Shown: piece by piece, positions 16,198-24,090 of the stretch
How the letters are laid out: every line of letters begins with the position of its first letter
How positions within the stretch are numbered: the first letter of the stretch is position 1
NCBI GenBank assembly: GCA_012837285.1
Contig: DURJ01000018.1
Coordinates: 1 to 41,995 of the forward strand
Length of the DNA: 41,995 nucleotides
Source: Bacillota bacterium
GTDB taxonomy: Bacteria; Bacillota; DTU030; DUMP01
Direction of reading: 5' to 3'
Position numbers and translations under genes: made by a program
The notes under the pieces: generated by a model
What the model was told of the DNA's origin: nothing
Database searches by the model: none
The model's input: only the letters and a program-made list of their open reading frames with translations

Positions 16198-18122
16198 CAC
16201 CAATTTCCGCCTTCAACTATGCGCTCGGATATTTCGGTCAAAATGCCGTGAACAAAGACTTCGAAAGACATGGCGCCGCGATCACCGCGGTCACGGTGTC
16301 GAACTGCTACTTTGCCAGTTTCTGTTTCTCTGGCTCCGACCACTAGCATGTAGGGAATCTTTTGTAGCTGAGCATCGCGAATTTTGTACCCGATCTTTTC
16401 ATTGCGTTCGTCCACTTCGGCCCTCACCCCAGCTTCTTGCAGCTGGAGCATTATTTTCCTGGCATAAGCAGTTTGCCGATCAGTAATGGGCAAAACACGA
16501 GCCTGGATTGGAGCCAGCCAGGTAGGAAAAGCACCGGCATAATGTTCGATTAAAATACCGATGAAGCGCTCGATGCTCCCCAAACATGTGCGGTGAATCA
16601 TTACCGGGGGATGTTTCTCCCCGTCTTCCCCGATATAATCGAGGTCAAAACGTTCGGGCATGAGGAAGTCCAGCTGAATGGTACCACACTGCCAAGTCCG
16701 TCCTAAACAGTCTTTAAGATGAAAATCTATCTTAGGACCGTAAAAAGCACCGTCGCCTTCATTAACCTTATAGTCCATACCCTTCTCTGCTAAGGCTCTT
16801 TCCAGGGCAATGGTGGCTTCTTCCCAGATTTCATCAGAGCCCATGGCGTTGTCTGGTTTAGTGGACAGCTCCACCTGGTAACTGAAACCGAATACCTTAT
16901 ATATGCGGTCTATCAGGTCAATGACTCCTTTGATTTCTTCTGTTATCTGAGAAGGCAGCATGTAAATATGAGCATCATCCTGAGTGAAGCAACGTACACG
17001 CATTAAGCCATGGAGCACACCGGCCCGCTCATGACGATGCACTAAGCCCATTTCCGCCATCCTAAGCGGCAGTTCGCGGTAGCTGTGGCTGGAACTCTTG
17101 TACACCAAAATGCCGCCTGGGCAGTTCATGGGTTTAATAGCGAAGTCCCGGTGGTCTATTTCGGTAAAGTACATGTTCTCACGATAATGATCCCAGTGCC
17201 CTGATCTTTGCCATAATTCTTGACTCAAGATTATGGGAGTACGAATTTCCTCATATCCTGCCTGCCGATGTTCTTCGCGCCAAAAAGACTCTAATTCGTT
17301 TCGCAAAATCATTCCTTTGGGGTGGAAAAAGGGGAACCCGGGTCCTTCTTCATGGAGGGTAAACAGTCCTAGTTCGCGGCCCAGCTTGCGATGGTCCCGC
17401 CGGGCCGCTTCTTCCAACATTTCGAGATGGACTTCCAGTTGTCTCTTACTGCTGAAAGCGGTTCCATAGATTCGCTGCAGCATCTCCCGATTTTCATCTC
17501 CCCGCCAATAAGCTCCAGCAACGTTAAGAAGCTTAAAAGCCTTCACATATCCTGTGCTGGGGACATGGGGCCCGGCGCAAAGGTCCACAAAGTCGCCTTG
17601 GCGATACAAGCATATATGGGCTTCCGGCGGCAAATCATCAATCAGTTCTACTTTGTACTGCTCCCTTTGAGCCGAAAAGTAAGCCCGAGCTTGATCACGT
17701 GGTATTTCTTGGCGTTCAAAGGGTAAGTCTTGAGCAATTATTTGCTCCATTACTGTACTAATTGTTTCTAAATCTTCAGGGGTAAAAGGCTTGTCTACAG
17801 CAAAATCGTAGTAGAATCCGTCTTCGATAGCCGGACCGATAGCTAGCTTAGCTTCCGGGAACAACTCTTTTACAGCCTGAGCCATGACGTGAGCTGCACT
17901 ATGCCTGAGCGCCCGCCGTCCGGCATCGCTATTCCACCCGAGCAGCTTTATTTGACTATCACTCCCGAGTCTGGTACTAAGATCTCTAACTTCGCCATTG
18001 ACCTCAGCGACTAACGACTCCTCGACTTCGTCGGGAGACAGCTGCTTGATCGCCTCAACAACAGTGATACCAGGATCAAAGCGGCCCTCTCTTCCAGCAC
18101 AGCTGATTTTAATCTTAGCCAT
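16194..18122 (-). CDS. thrS: Threonine--tRNA ligase
   Basis: Charges tRNA-Thr. Domain order: TGS (1-60), editing domain with HSAAH (H74-H78), class II catalytic core with MNCPGG (zinc Cys), RHERAGVLHGLMRVRCFTQDDAH (motif 2 region, here split for length) and CLGSIERFIGILIEH (motif 3), then the anticodon-binding domain from about residue 540. 642 aa, full length. Start ATG at 18122. Controlled by a Thr T-box leader with a consensus promoter. Confidence 0.97.
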   Translation of the reverse strand: MAKIKISCAGREGRFDPGITVVEAIKQLSPDEVEESLVAEVNGEVRDLSTRLGSDSQIKLLGWNSDAGRRALRHSAAHVMAQAVKELFPEAKLAIGPAIEDGFYYDFAVDKPFTPEDLETISTVMEQIIAQDLPFERQEIPRDQARAYFSAQREQYKVELIDDLPPEAHICLYRQGDFVDLCAGPHVPSTGYVKAFKLLNVAGAYWRGDENREMLQRIYGTAFSSKRQLEVHLEMLEEAARRDHRKLGRELGLFTLHEEGPGFPFFHPKGMILRNELESFWREEHRQAGYEEIRTPIILSQELWQRSGHWDHYRENMYFTEIDHRDFAIKPMNCPGGILVYKSSSHSYRELPLRMAEMGLVHRHERAGVLHGLMRVRCFTQDDAHIYMLPSQITEEIKGVIDLIDRIYKVFGFSYQVELSTKPDNAMGSDEIWEEATIALERALAEKGMDYKVNEGDGAFYGPKIDFHLKDCLGRTWQCGTIQLDFLMPERFDLDYIGEDGEKHPPVMIHRTCLGSIERFIGILIEHYAGAFPTWLAPIQARVLPITDRQTAYARKIMLQLQEAGVRAEVDERNEKIGYKIRDAQLQKIPYMLVVGARETETGKVAVRHRDRGDRGAMSFEVFVHGILTEISERIVEGGNWC

Positions 18123-18149
18123 GGATTAGTCCCTCCTTATTTCCAACAA

Positions 18150-18389
18150 TAAAGACCCGCCCTGCTAAGGGACGGGTCGTAATACCGTGGTTCCACCCTA
18201 TTTCGCGCTATAGCGCCTCTAAAGCTCTAACGGCTCCCTAGCCGGCCAAGCCTACTTTGTTTCGGCAGGCACTCCGAGGTGGTGAGTTGCCACTTAGTTG
18301 CCGGAAGCACTTGCACCCAAGGCGCTTCCTCGCTGAGGCCTATCTGCGGCTCTCTGATCCTCGTCATAGTTTTAAGACACTCCAATTTG
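18150..18389 (-). promoter_or_regulatory. T-box leader (Thr-specific) of thrS
   Basis: The conserved T-box AGGGTGGAACCACGG is at 18185-18199 on the minus strand. The base of stem I pairs CGAGG with CCTCG, and the internal loop above it carries ACC (18281-18283), a Thr codon at the expected specifier position. A strong terminator follows. Uncharged tRNA-Thr should prevent termination. Confidence 0.93.
18154..18178 (-). terminator. T-box terminator of thrS leader
   Basis: Minus-strand GACCCG(U)CCC pairs with GGGCGGGTC around TTAGCA, followed by TTTATTG; about 9 bp with one bulge. Confidence 0.85.
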
Positions 18390-18395
18390 TACCCT

Positions 18396-18424
18396 ATTAT
18401 ATGCTCACTTTGCCTTCATGTCAA
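18396..18424 (-). promoter_or_regulatory. Consensus SigA promoter of thrS
   Basis: Minus strand TTGACA, 17-base spacer, TATAAT: both hexamers are perfect. Transcription would start near 18389 at the 5' side of T-box stem I. Confidence 0.9.
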
Positions 18425-18434
18425 ATCATTGTTG

Positions 18435-19034
18435 TTAGAAAAAAACAGTTTTCCCCAGCGACAGAACAGCAGCCTGTAAGAGACCGATAACTCCGCCTAA
18501 GACCCCGCCGGCGTATTCAATATAACGCAGCTCCCTTCCGGCGAGTTCCCAGCTCAAAGCTTCCAGTTCCTGTAGCGGTAAGGAGTTGAGTCGGCACTGT
18601 ATCAGTGAGCCGATATCAAGTTGGGATAAGTTAGTGGTGATACTTCTTATCAACTTGTCCACCAGCTCGCGACTTCTGGCATTTGTCCAGCCAGTGAGAT
18701 AATTTACCAAGTAATTACGGAGAGGTAAAGGCAAATACTTAGGTAGGCGTTGAACAACTTCTTGCTCAGTCAACTTGGATACCATCATCAACAACTGTTG
18801 GCAAACCTCCGGGTTTTCCAGCTGTTCCGCCAGATCCGTTGCAGTGAGCAGCTCCTTTTCTATTGCTTGCCCCACATTACGGGCAATGTCAGCTTGCCGG
18901 CGTGGCAGTAACCCCTGCAATTGCCAGGGGCCAAGGCGAATAGGCCGGTACGGGTGAAACAGCAACCAGATGGCAACCATATTAGTACCCCAGCCAATAA
19001 GAGCTCCCATAGCTGCCATAACAATGTAGAGCAT
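18435..19034 (-). CDS. DUF445 family membrane protein
   Basis: A 199-residue protein with hydrophobic segments at the N-terminus (about 2-25) and C-terminus (about 175-198) and an amphipathic middle. The pattern GWGTNMVAIWLLFHPYRP and RRQADIARNVGQAIEKELL is typical of DUF445 (YheB-like) proteins, of unknown function. It is about half the length of Bacillus YheB but similar to short clostridial versions. Start ATG at 19034 has GGGAG upstream. It has its own promoter at 19103-19131 and is followed by the thrS promoter. No clear terminator stem precedes the T-rich end. Confidence 0.8.
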   Translation of the reverse strand: MLYIVMAAMGALIGWGTNMVAIWLLFHPYRPIRLGPWQLQGLLPRRQADIARNVGQAIEKELLTATDLAEQLENPEVCQQLLMMVSKLTEQEVVQRLPKYLPLPLRNYLVNYLTGWTNARSRELVDKLIRSITTNLSQLDIGSLIQCRLNSLPLQELEALSWELAGRELRYIEYAGGVLGGVIGLLQAAVLSLGKTVFF

Positions 19035-19062
19035 ATCATGTTCTCCCTTATCAAAACTGTCG

Positions 19063-19086
19063 GACCAAAATTACGACCAAAATTAC
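19063..19086 (-). repeat. Tandem 12-base direct repeat in the DUF445 leader
   Basis: The 12-mer GACCAAAATTAC occurs twice, perfectly and back to back (read GTAATTTTGGTC on the coding strand). It lies in the predicted 5' untranslated region about 30-50 bases before the start codon and downstream of the promoter. It could be a regulator or RNA-binding site; no function is shown. Confidence 0.6.
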
Positions 19087-19102
19087 ATGACTATTTGGTA
19101 CT

Positions 19103-19131
19103 ATCATAGCAACAACTGTAAGGAAGCTCAA
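19103..19131 (-). promoter_or_regulatory. SigA-type promoter of the DUF445 gene
   Basis: Minus strand TTGAGC, 17-base spacer, TATGAT, with TGC directly before the -10. It lies in the gap downstream of ytxC. Confidence 0.65.
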
Positions 19132-19183
19132 GAGAACATGTATGCTTCCGAGACATAAATTGATGACATGCCCATAGGGGCCG

Positions 19184-20056
19184 TTACGTTCCTCGGCATA
19201 GCGGACAACCCGAACAGGTAATTACTTGCCCGGGAAATATATCATGGATTGTAGTAATCAAATCTCGGAACCAAAGGTCAGCGCTGGTACCCAAATGAAG
19301 AATAATGGTCGCGGGTGCCATACAGACAAGAGCACTCACCAGCAGATCAGCATGTGTCAGGTCGTCATGGGGGCCAAACCCATCCCAGAAATTACCCAGT
19401 CTTAGCAGCCGGCTTTGTTCATCAAGCAACTGAAAACTGCCATTTGAGTCCAGCAATACCTGGATTTGTGACCATTGTGGTTCCTGCAAACTTACAAAGT
19501 ACCGGAGAAGTTGGATAAACTCCAGATACTCTTTTTCCCCTTCCACATCATTGGCCGCGCGCCCAACGGCTTCCTGTAATTCGCGCCGATAATCCTGTAG
19601 ACGGAAGCGAACAAAGCCTTCCACAATAATGGTGTTTGAGCATTTCAGATAATCTACCAATTTCCGTACGATTCTGGCGTGACGGTCCGCTGGCGTCGGC
19701 AGTAGGTCACCCTCTTTTTTTAGGGTCAGGTCTATTATTTTCTGCCGATCCTCAAGAGACAACGTACGGTACTCCCGCTGTACTAACTTATGAACAAGAT
19801 TCTCCTCACAATGGGTAATAATAATATCAGCCAAGGCATTAGCCAAAAAACAGCGCAAGAGCCCCTGGGCTTGGTCGGGCGGTAAGACTCCTGAGTTCTG
19901 TACTATGTTGCAGCCTAAGAAAGTTAGTTGGCCGCGTCTAGTTTCGCACAAACTAACCTCCAAACCTTGTTTACGCAGTTGTAATAGTTCTGCTACAACT
20001 CGTTGGCGCAAAGCAGCAGGATTCTTCATGCTGGCCAGATTAATAGCAGCGGCCAT
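19184..20056 (-). CDS. ytxC: YtxC-like sporulation protein
   Basis: A 290-residue mainly helical soluble protein without membrane segments. Recognised as YtxC-like by the central DYLKCSNTIIVEGFVRFRLQDY region and C-terminal HDIFPGQVITCSGCPLC, and by its position beside thrS as in Bacillus. Biochemical role unknown; the family is annotated as sporulation-associated. The C-terminal CxxCPLC-type cysteines could bind metal. ATG at 20056 is chosen over a GTG three codons earlier because AGGGGTGA then lies 5 bases upstream. A -10-like TATAAT lies just upstream without a good -35. Confidence 0.82.
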   Translation of the reverse strand: MAAAINLASMKNPAALRQRVVAELLQLRKQGLEVSLCETRRGQLTFLGCNIVQNSGVLPPDQAQGLLRCFLANALADIIITHCEENLVHKLVQREYRTLSLEDRQKIIDLTLKKEGDLLPTPADRHARIVRKLVDYLKCSNTIIVEGFVRFRLQDYRRELQEAVGRAANDVEGEKEYLEFIQLLRYFVSLQEPQWSQIQVLLDSNGSFQLLDEQSRLLRLGNFWDGFGPHDDLTHADLLVSALVCMAPATIILHLGTSADLWFRDLITTIHDIFPGQVITCSGCPLCRGT

Positions 20057-20115
20057 GGTTTTCACCCCTAGCGCTATTATATGTGCTTGACAAAACTCAT
20101 ATACGATGCAAAAAA

Positions 20116-20135
20116 ACGCAGCCTGGTAGCTGCGT
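20116..20135 (-). terminator. Terminator of the tRNA-Val transcript
   Basis: ACGCAGC and GCTGCGT form a 7-bp stem with a 6-base loop, followed on the minus strand by seven T residues, 12 bases after the tRNA 3' end. Confidence 0.9.
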
Positions 20136-20147
20136 CTAATAAGCAGA

Positions 20148-20223
20148 TGGTGCGCACTAGAGGGATCGAACCTCTGGCCCCCTCCGCGTCAAGGAGGTGC
20201 TCTCCCGCTGAGCTAAGTGCGCA
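20148..20223 (-). tRNA. tRNA-Val (anticodon GAC), CCA encoded
   Basis: A 76-base cloverleaf on the minus strand. The 7-bp acceptor is TGCGCAC paired with GTGCGCA, followed by CCA. The D arm includes AGCTCAGCGGGAGAGC. The anticodon stem is CCTCC/GGAGG with loop TTGACGC, giving anticodon GAC, and the T arm is CAGAGGTTCGATCCCTCTA. Single-gene unit with its own promoter and terminator. Confidence 0.96.
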
Positions 20224-20234
20224 TCTATGTTCTA

Positions 20235-20263
20235 ATTATACGTATACCGGAACCGAAAGTCAA
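20235..20263 (-). promoter_or_regulatory. SigA promoter of tRNA-Val
   Basis: Minus strand TTGACT, 17-base spacer, TATAAT, 12 bases before the mature tRNA 5' end. Confidence 0.85.
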
Positions 20264-20288
20264 GGTTTTGGCAGACGCCAAGAATTCT

Positions 20289-21887
20289 CTATTCCTTAGC
20301 TGCGGCCACCTCTGCCTGTATACGCAAGGCTCGAATAGCTTGGGCCAGTTGCTCTATTTCCCAAGCATACTCTTCTTCTCTTTCCGGTGGCAACTTACCG
20401 ACCAGTTTACTTAATTCTCGCTGCAAATTTGCCATTTTCGTCTCCGCTGACAACGAGCCCCTTGGCCGCCGTGAAGCAACGCCTCCAGCTGTAATTTTAA
20501 CACTTTCACCCCAAGCAGGAATACTTACTCTAACGCCCAGGCTGTCCTTTAGCAGTTGCGCCAAGTTAGACAATGCATCTTCTTCCCCGTGAACCAAAAA
20601 GACCTCCTGTGGTAACTTGTGGTAGGCGCTAACCCAATTAATGAGTCCGGTTTGGTCGGCATGAGCCGAGTATGCGCTCAGATTATGGATTTTCGCTTTA
20701 ACCGCCACTTGTTCCCCAAATATCCGTACCCGCTCAGCACCTTCCAACAGCCTGCGACCAAGGGATCCTTCAGCTTGATAACCTACCAAGACTACGCTGG
20801 CTTCAGGCCGCCAAAGGTTGTGTTTCAGGTGGTGTTTGATTCGTCCGGCATCGCACATGCCGCTGGCTGAAATTATGATACTGCCGGCAACCTCGGTATT
20901 AAGCCGCTTTGATTCTTCCACTGAACGAACGAATTTAAGGTTTTCAAAAGAAAGCGGTTTGTAGCCTTGCTGCAGTAGTTGCCAGGTCTCGTGGTCATAA
21001 TACCCGGGATTCTTAATAAACACTTCCGTAGCTTTGGTAGCCAAGGGACTGTCAACATACGTTGTTACTTGAGGAGATATCTCCCTTTCACGATAGAGGG
21101 CACTGAGTTCATATAACAAATCTTGGGTTCGTTCGATGGCAAAAGCTGGAATGATAACGTTTCCCCGCCGTTGTACGGTAGCACGGATAATCTGTCCTAA
21201 GTGGGAACGTCTCTGCTCCCGGGGCTCATGAAGGCGATTACCGTAAGTGGATTCAAGAATCATATAATCGGCCGCCTCTATCAAAGCTGGATCGCGAACT
21301 ATCGGTTGCCCGCCGGAACCAAGGTCACCCGAAAAAACCAACTTTATGGTTTGATCGTCTTCGGTAAGCCACATTTCTATAATGGCCGATCCGAAGATAT
21401 GACCGGCATCACGAAGCCTTAGCTTCAGAGACGAAGATAATGAAATGATCTCATCGTAGTTAACACCTAAAAACAAAGGCAAGACAGCTTCAGCATCACT
21501 GACTGTATACAGCGGCGGCCGAGGCGGCAACCCGGCCCGGATACGTTTTCTGTTTTTCCATTCGGCCTCTATTTCTTGAATGTGCCCGCTATCCGGCAGC
21601 ATAATGCGTGCTAAATCAACGCTGGGTCTGGTGGTGATGATTTTGCCTTGAAAACCTTCTTTGACTAGACGCGGCAGTAAACCACTGTGGTCGATGTGGC
21701 TATGAGTCAAGATTACATAATCTATCTCAGCCGGAGCAAACGGAAAAGGCTTACAATTGCGGTCACGCACTTCTTTTTTGCCCTGAAAAAGCCCGCAATC
21801 CACAAGCATACGGGAGTTACGGCTGTTAATAAGGAAACAAGACCCAGTAACAGTACCCGCTGCACCGCAGAAACAAAGTTCTGCCAA
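20289..21887 (-). CDS. Beta-CASP metallo-beta-lactamase fold RNA hydrolase
   Basis: Zinc hydrolase of the CPSF/beta-CASP branch, which cuts or trims RNA. Motif II THSHIDH (H62-H67) and the later signature residues (SGDLGSGGQPIV, LESTYGNR, SASGMC, VHGEEDAL) are all present. The C-terminal 'RNA-metabolising' subdomain is YSAHADQTGLINW. At 532 aa it is longer than the minimal family by a charged C-terminal extension (about residues 465-532). TTG start at 21887 with GGGGGAG upstream. It is not RNase J: the length and motif order fit the CPSF-like bacterial group. Exact substrate unknown. Confidence 0.88.
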   Translation of the reverse strand: MAELCFCGAAGTVTGSCFLINSRNSRMLVDCGLFQGKKEVRDRNCKPFPFAPAEIDYVILTHSHIDHSGLLPRLVKEGFQGKIITTRPSVDLARIMLPDSGHIQEIEAEWKNRKRIRAGLPPRPPLYTVSDAEAVLPLFLGVNYDEIISLSSSLKLRLRDAGHIFGSAIIEMWLTEDDQTIKLVFSGDLGSGGQPIVRDPALIEAADYMILESTYGNRLHEPREQRRSHLGQIIRATVQRRGNVIIPAFAIERTQDLLYELSALYREREISPQVTTYVDSPLATKATEVFIKNPGYYDHETWQLLQQGYKPLSFENLKFVRSVEESKRLNTEVAGSIIISASGMCDAGRIKHHLKHNLWRPEASVVLVGYQAEGSLGRRLLEGAERVRIFGEQVAVKAKIHNLSAYSAHADQTGLINWVSAYHKLPQEVFLVHGEEDALSNLAQLLKDSLGVRVSIPAWGESVKITAGGVASRRPRGSLSAETKMANLQRELSKLVGKLPPEREEEYAWEIEQLAQAIRALRIQAEVAAAKE

Positions 21888-21914
21888 ACTTATCTCCCCC
21901 TAAGTAAGCTCCAC

Positions 21915-22475
21915 TTAATCATCCAATAATTTGGCAATGTGAGACATAATCCGATCAGCTAATACCCGGCTGCTGGCGCGGTCTTTGGGATCTAAGTCGC
22001 CCCATGGTATTGCTTGTCCAAAGGCTATTTGCACAGGTCCCTTGCCTTGAGTGCCTGTAATTCCGGCTGGTATCAAGACAGCTTGGGTACGCAAAGCCAG
22101 CACCGCCGCTCCTTGCTCAGCTGGACCCAGTTTCCCGGTCTTGCTCCGCGTTCCCTCTGGAAACATGCCCAGAACCCGGCCATCTCTTAGGATGCTCAAA
22201 GCACACTTATATGCTTTTCGATCTGCAGTATCCCTTTTAACCGGGAAAGCGCCTAATGTTCTAAAAACCCAACTTAGCAAAGGATTCGCAAACAATTCTT
22301 GCTTAGCCATAAAGTGTACCTGCCGCGGACAAGCTACGGCTACTACGGGAGGATCCCAGTTACTGACATGATTGGCCACAATTATCACCGGACCGCGGGC
22401 CGGAACGTATTCCTGCCCCGAAATCTTGAGCTTCCTAAATAATTGCAGGTACGCTCTGACAATGTTTACGCTCAA
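21915..22475 (-). CDS. plsC: 1-acyl-sn-glycerol-3-phosphate acyltransferase (PlsC)
   Basis: Adds the second acyl chain in phosphatidic acid synthesis at the membrane. Motif I NHVSNWD (H36, D41) and motif III FPEGTRS (105-111) are intact. 186 aa is a normal short PlsC. The TTG at 22475 has no well-placed ribosome site, since GGGAGGA is 17 bases away. A CTG four codons upstream (22485-22487) lies 7 bases from that site and overlaps the cmk stop as CTGA, so it may be the true start. Follows cmk, as in many clostridia. Confidence 0.92.
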   Translation of the reverse strand: MSVNIVRAYLQLFRKLKISGQEYVPARGPVIIVANHVSNWDPPVVAVACPRQVHFMAKQELFANPLLSWVFRTLGAFPVKRDTADRKAYKCALSILRDGRVLGMFPEGTRSKTGKLGPAEQGAAVLALRTQAVLIPAGITGTQGKGPVQIAFGQAIPWGDLDPKDRASSRVLADRIMSHIAKLLDD

Positions 22476-22483
22476 TGTGTAGA

Positions 22484-23197
22484 TCAGCGGCTATTCCTCC
22501 CTTGACTTGTTCTATTCTGCGCCCGTTGCTTAGCGAGTTCGACTATGGTGCTAACTACTTCTTCCGGATTAAGGTTGGTAGTGTCTACAACACAGGCATC
22601 TGGCGCCGGCTTAAGGGGTGCCACCTGACGGTTGGCATCTTCTCGGTCTCGTTGCCGTACTTCCTCTTCAACACGAGCTGCAGACACGAAAAAGCCCCGA
22701 TTCGAAAGCTCTTGTTGTCTTCTTTGCACTCTGGTGGCCAAATCAGCAGTAAGAAACACTTTGATATCGGCAGAAGGTAAAACCACTGTTCCAATATCAC
22801 GCCCGTCCATTACTATGCCCTTTTCATCGCCTAAAGCTTGTAGCTTTTCAGTTACCCGTTCCCGAACAGCTGCCAGTTTGGCTACCTGAGACACCCTATC
22901 ATTGATTTCCGGTGACCGCAGAGCATCAGTCACCTCTTTACCAGCGATAAAATAAACCGGTGAACCGTCCGGTTGCATCCTGACCTCCAAGTCAATTGAC
23001 TTTGCCAGGTTAGCCAAGGTAGCAGAGTCATTGAGGTCTACTCCCTGTCTCACAGCAACCAGGGCTACCGCTCGATATAGGGCACCGGTATCAATATAGA
23101 GGTAGCCAAGTTGTTTGGCCACCTGACGGGCAGCGGTGCTCTTACCTGAGCCAGCCGGCCCGTCAATGGCCACTTGCATTTTGAGCATGATTTGCAC
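22484..23197 (-). CDS. cmk: Cytidylate kinase
   Basis: Phosphorylates CMP and dCMP to the diphosphates. P-loop AIDGPAGSGKSTAA near the N-terminus, the TGALYRAVAL motif, MDGRDIGTVVLP and RQRDREDANR are present. Three closely spaced starts are possible; GTG at 23197 is placed 5 bases after AAGAAGG, and the ATG three codons later (23188) is an alternative. Length of about 235 aa is normal. It is next to plsC, a common clostridial pairing. Confidence 0.95.
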   Translation of the reverse strand: MQIMLKMQVAIDGPAGSGKSTAARQVAKQLGYLYIDTGALYRAVALVAVRQGVDLNDSATLANLAKSIDLEVRMQPDGSPVYFIAGKEVTDALRSPEINDRVSQVAKLAAVRERVTEKLQALGDEKGIVMDGRDIGTVVLPSADIKVFLTADLATRVQRRQQELSNRGFFVSAARVEEEVRQRDREDANRQVAPLKPAPDACVVDTTNLNPEEVVSTIVELAKQRAQNRTSQGRNSR

Positions 23198-23274
23198 CAA
23201 CACCTTCTTAATGGTATTCCCTTATGGCTGTTGTTCGGCCCCAGTAGCGAGTATTCTGTTCACGCTGCCCCTGG

Positions 23275-24000
23275 CTACGAAGAATAGTGTTTGGACGCGC
23301 GGTACAGGGCAGTTACTTCAGCTCTAGTTAGGGTGCGCGCTTTTCCTGGCGGAAGCTGTCCCAATGATAACGGCCCTATTTTGCGTCTAATGAGCCGCTT
23401 CACAGGGGCTCCGATGGCCTGAAACAAGCGGCGCACTTCCCGTTTGCGTCCTTCCATCATTTCAACTTCCCAGCAGGTGCCTTGCTCCCAAGTACCGACT
23501 GCAGACACCTTCACGGCCTGGGCCGGTCCGTCCTCTAACTGAATCCCGGTCACAAGTTGCTTTGTTTTATCTCCAGGATGTCCCAGAACCCAAACCTCAT
23601 AGGTTTTCACAACCCCAACAGAAGGATGAGTCAATCTGTACGCTAAGGCACCGTCATTAGTCAGAATAAGTAGGCCCTCGCTGTTATAATCAAGGCGTCC
23701 GACAGGAAATAGACGAATCCCCTTGGGAACTAAATCTAGCACTGTGGGACGGCCTTGGGGATCGTGAACAGTAGTTACGTAGCCAGGAGGTTTATGGAGC
23801 ATAAGATATACTTTTGGTTTACTTACGGTCAGGATAACGTCGTCCACAGCAATCGAATCAGTATCGGGATCCACTTTTTGGCCCAATCTCGTAATTACGC
23901 AACCGTTCACTTTGACTCGTCCAGCAGTAATTAGTTCTTCTGCCCGGCGACGCGAACATACGCCGGCTCGAGCAATTACTTTGTGCAGCCGCTCTTTCAA
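23275..24000 (-). CDS. rluB: RsuA/RluB-family 23S rRNA pseudouridine synthase
   Basis: Converts a uridine in rRNA to pseudouridine. An N-terminal S4 domain (RLHKVIARAGVCSRRRAEE) is followed by the catalytic domain with GRLDYNSEGLLILTNDG, which contains the catalytic Asp. 241 aa. TTG start at 24000 with GAGGAG 8 bases upstream. In Bacillus rluB also follows the spmA-spmB genes; here two redox genes and one unknown gene are inserted between. Target assignment to helix 90 uridine is by family only. Confidence 0.9.
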   Translation of the reverse strand: MKERLHKVIARAGVCSRRRAEELITAGRVKVNGCVITRLGQKVDPDTDSIAVDDVILTVSKPKVYLMLHKPPGYVTTVHDPQGRPTVLDLVPKGIRLFPVGRLDYNSEGLLILTNDGALAYRLTHPSVGVVKTYEVWVLGHPGDKTKQLVTGIQLEDGPAQAVKVSAVGTWEQGTCWEVEMMEGRKREVRRLFQAIGAPVKRLIRRKIGPLSLGQLPPGKARTLTRAEVTALYRASKHYSS

Positions 24001-24090
24001 AAACGATCTCCTCTCTGGCCATTCTTGTAGACTACGTACTGTGGGCAGCAGCCGGGGTGTGAAAACAAGCCTTCTTGGTTGGTCTTAGAA

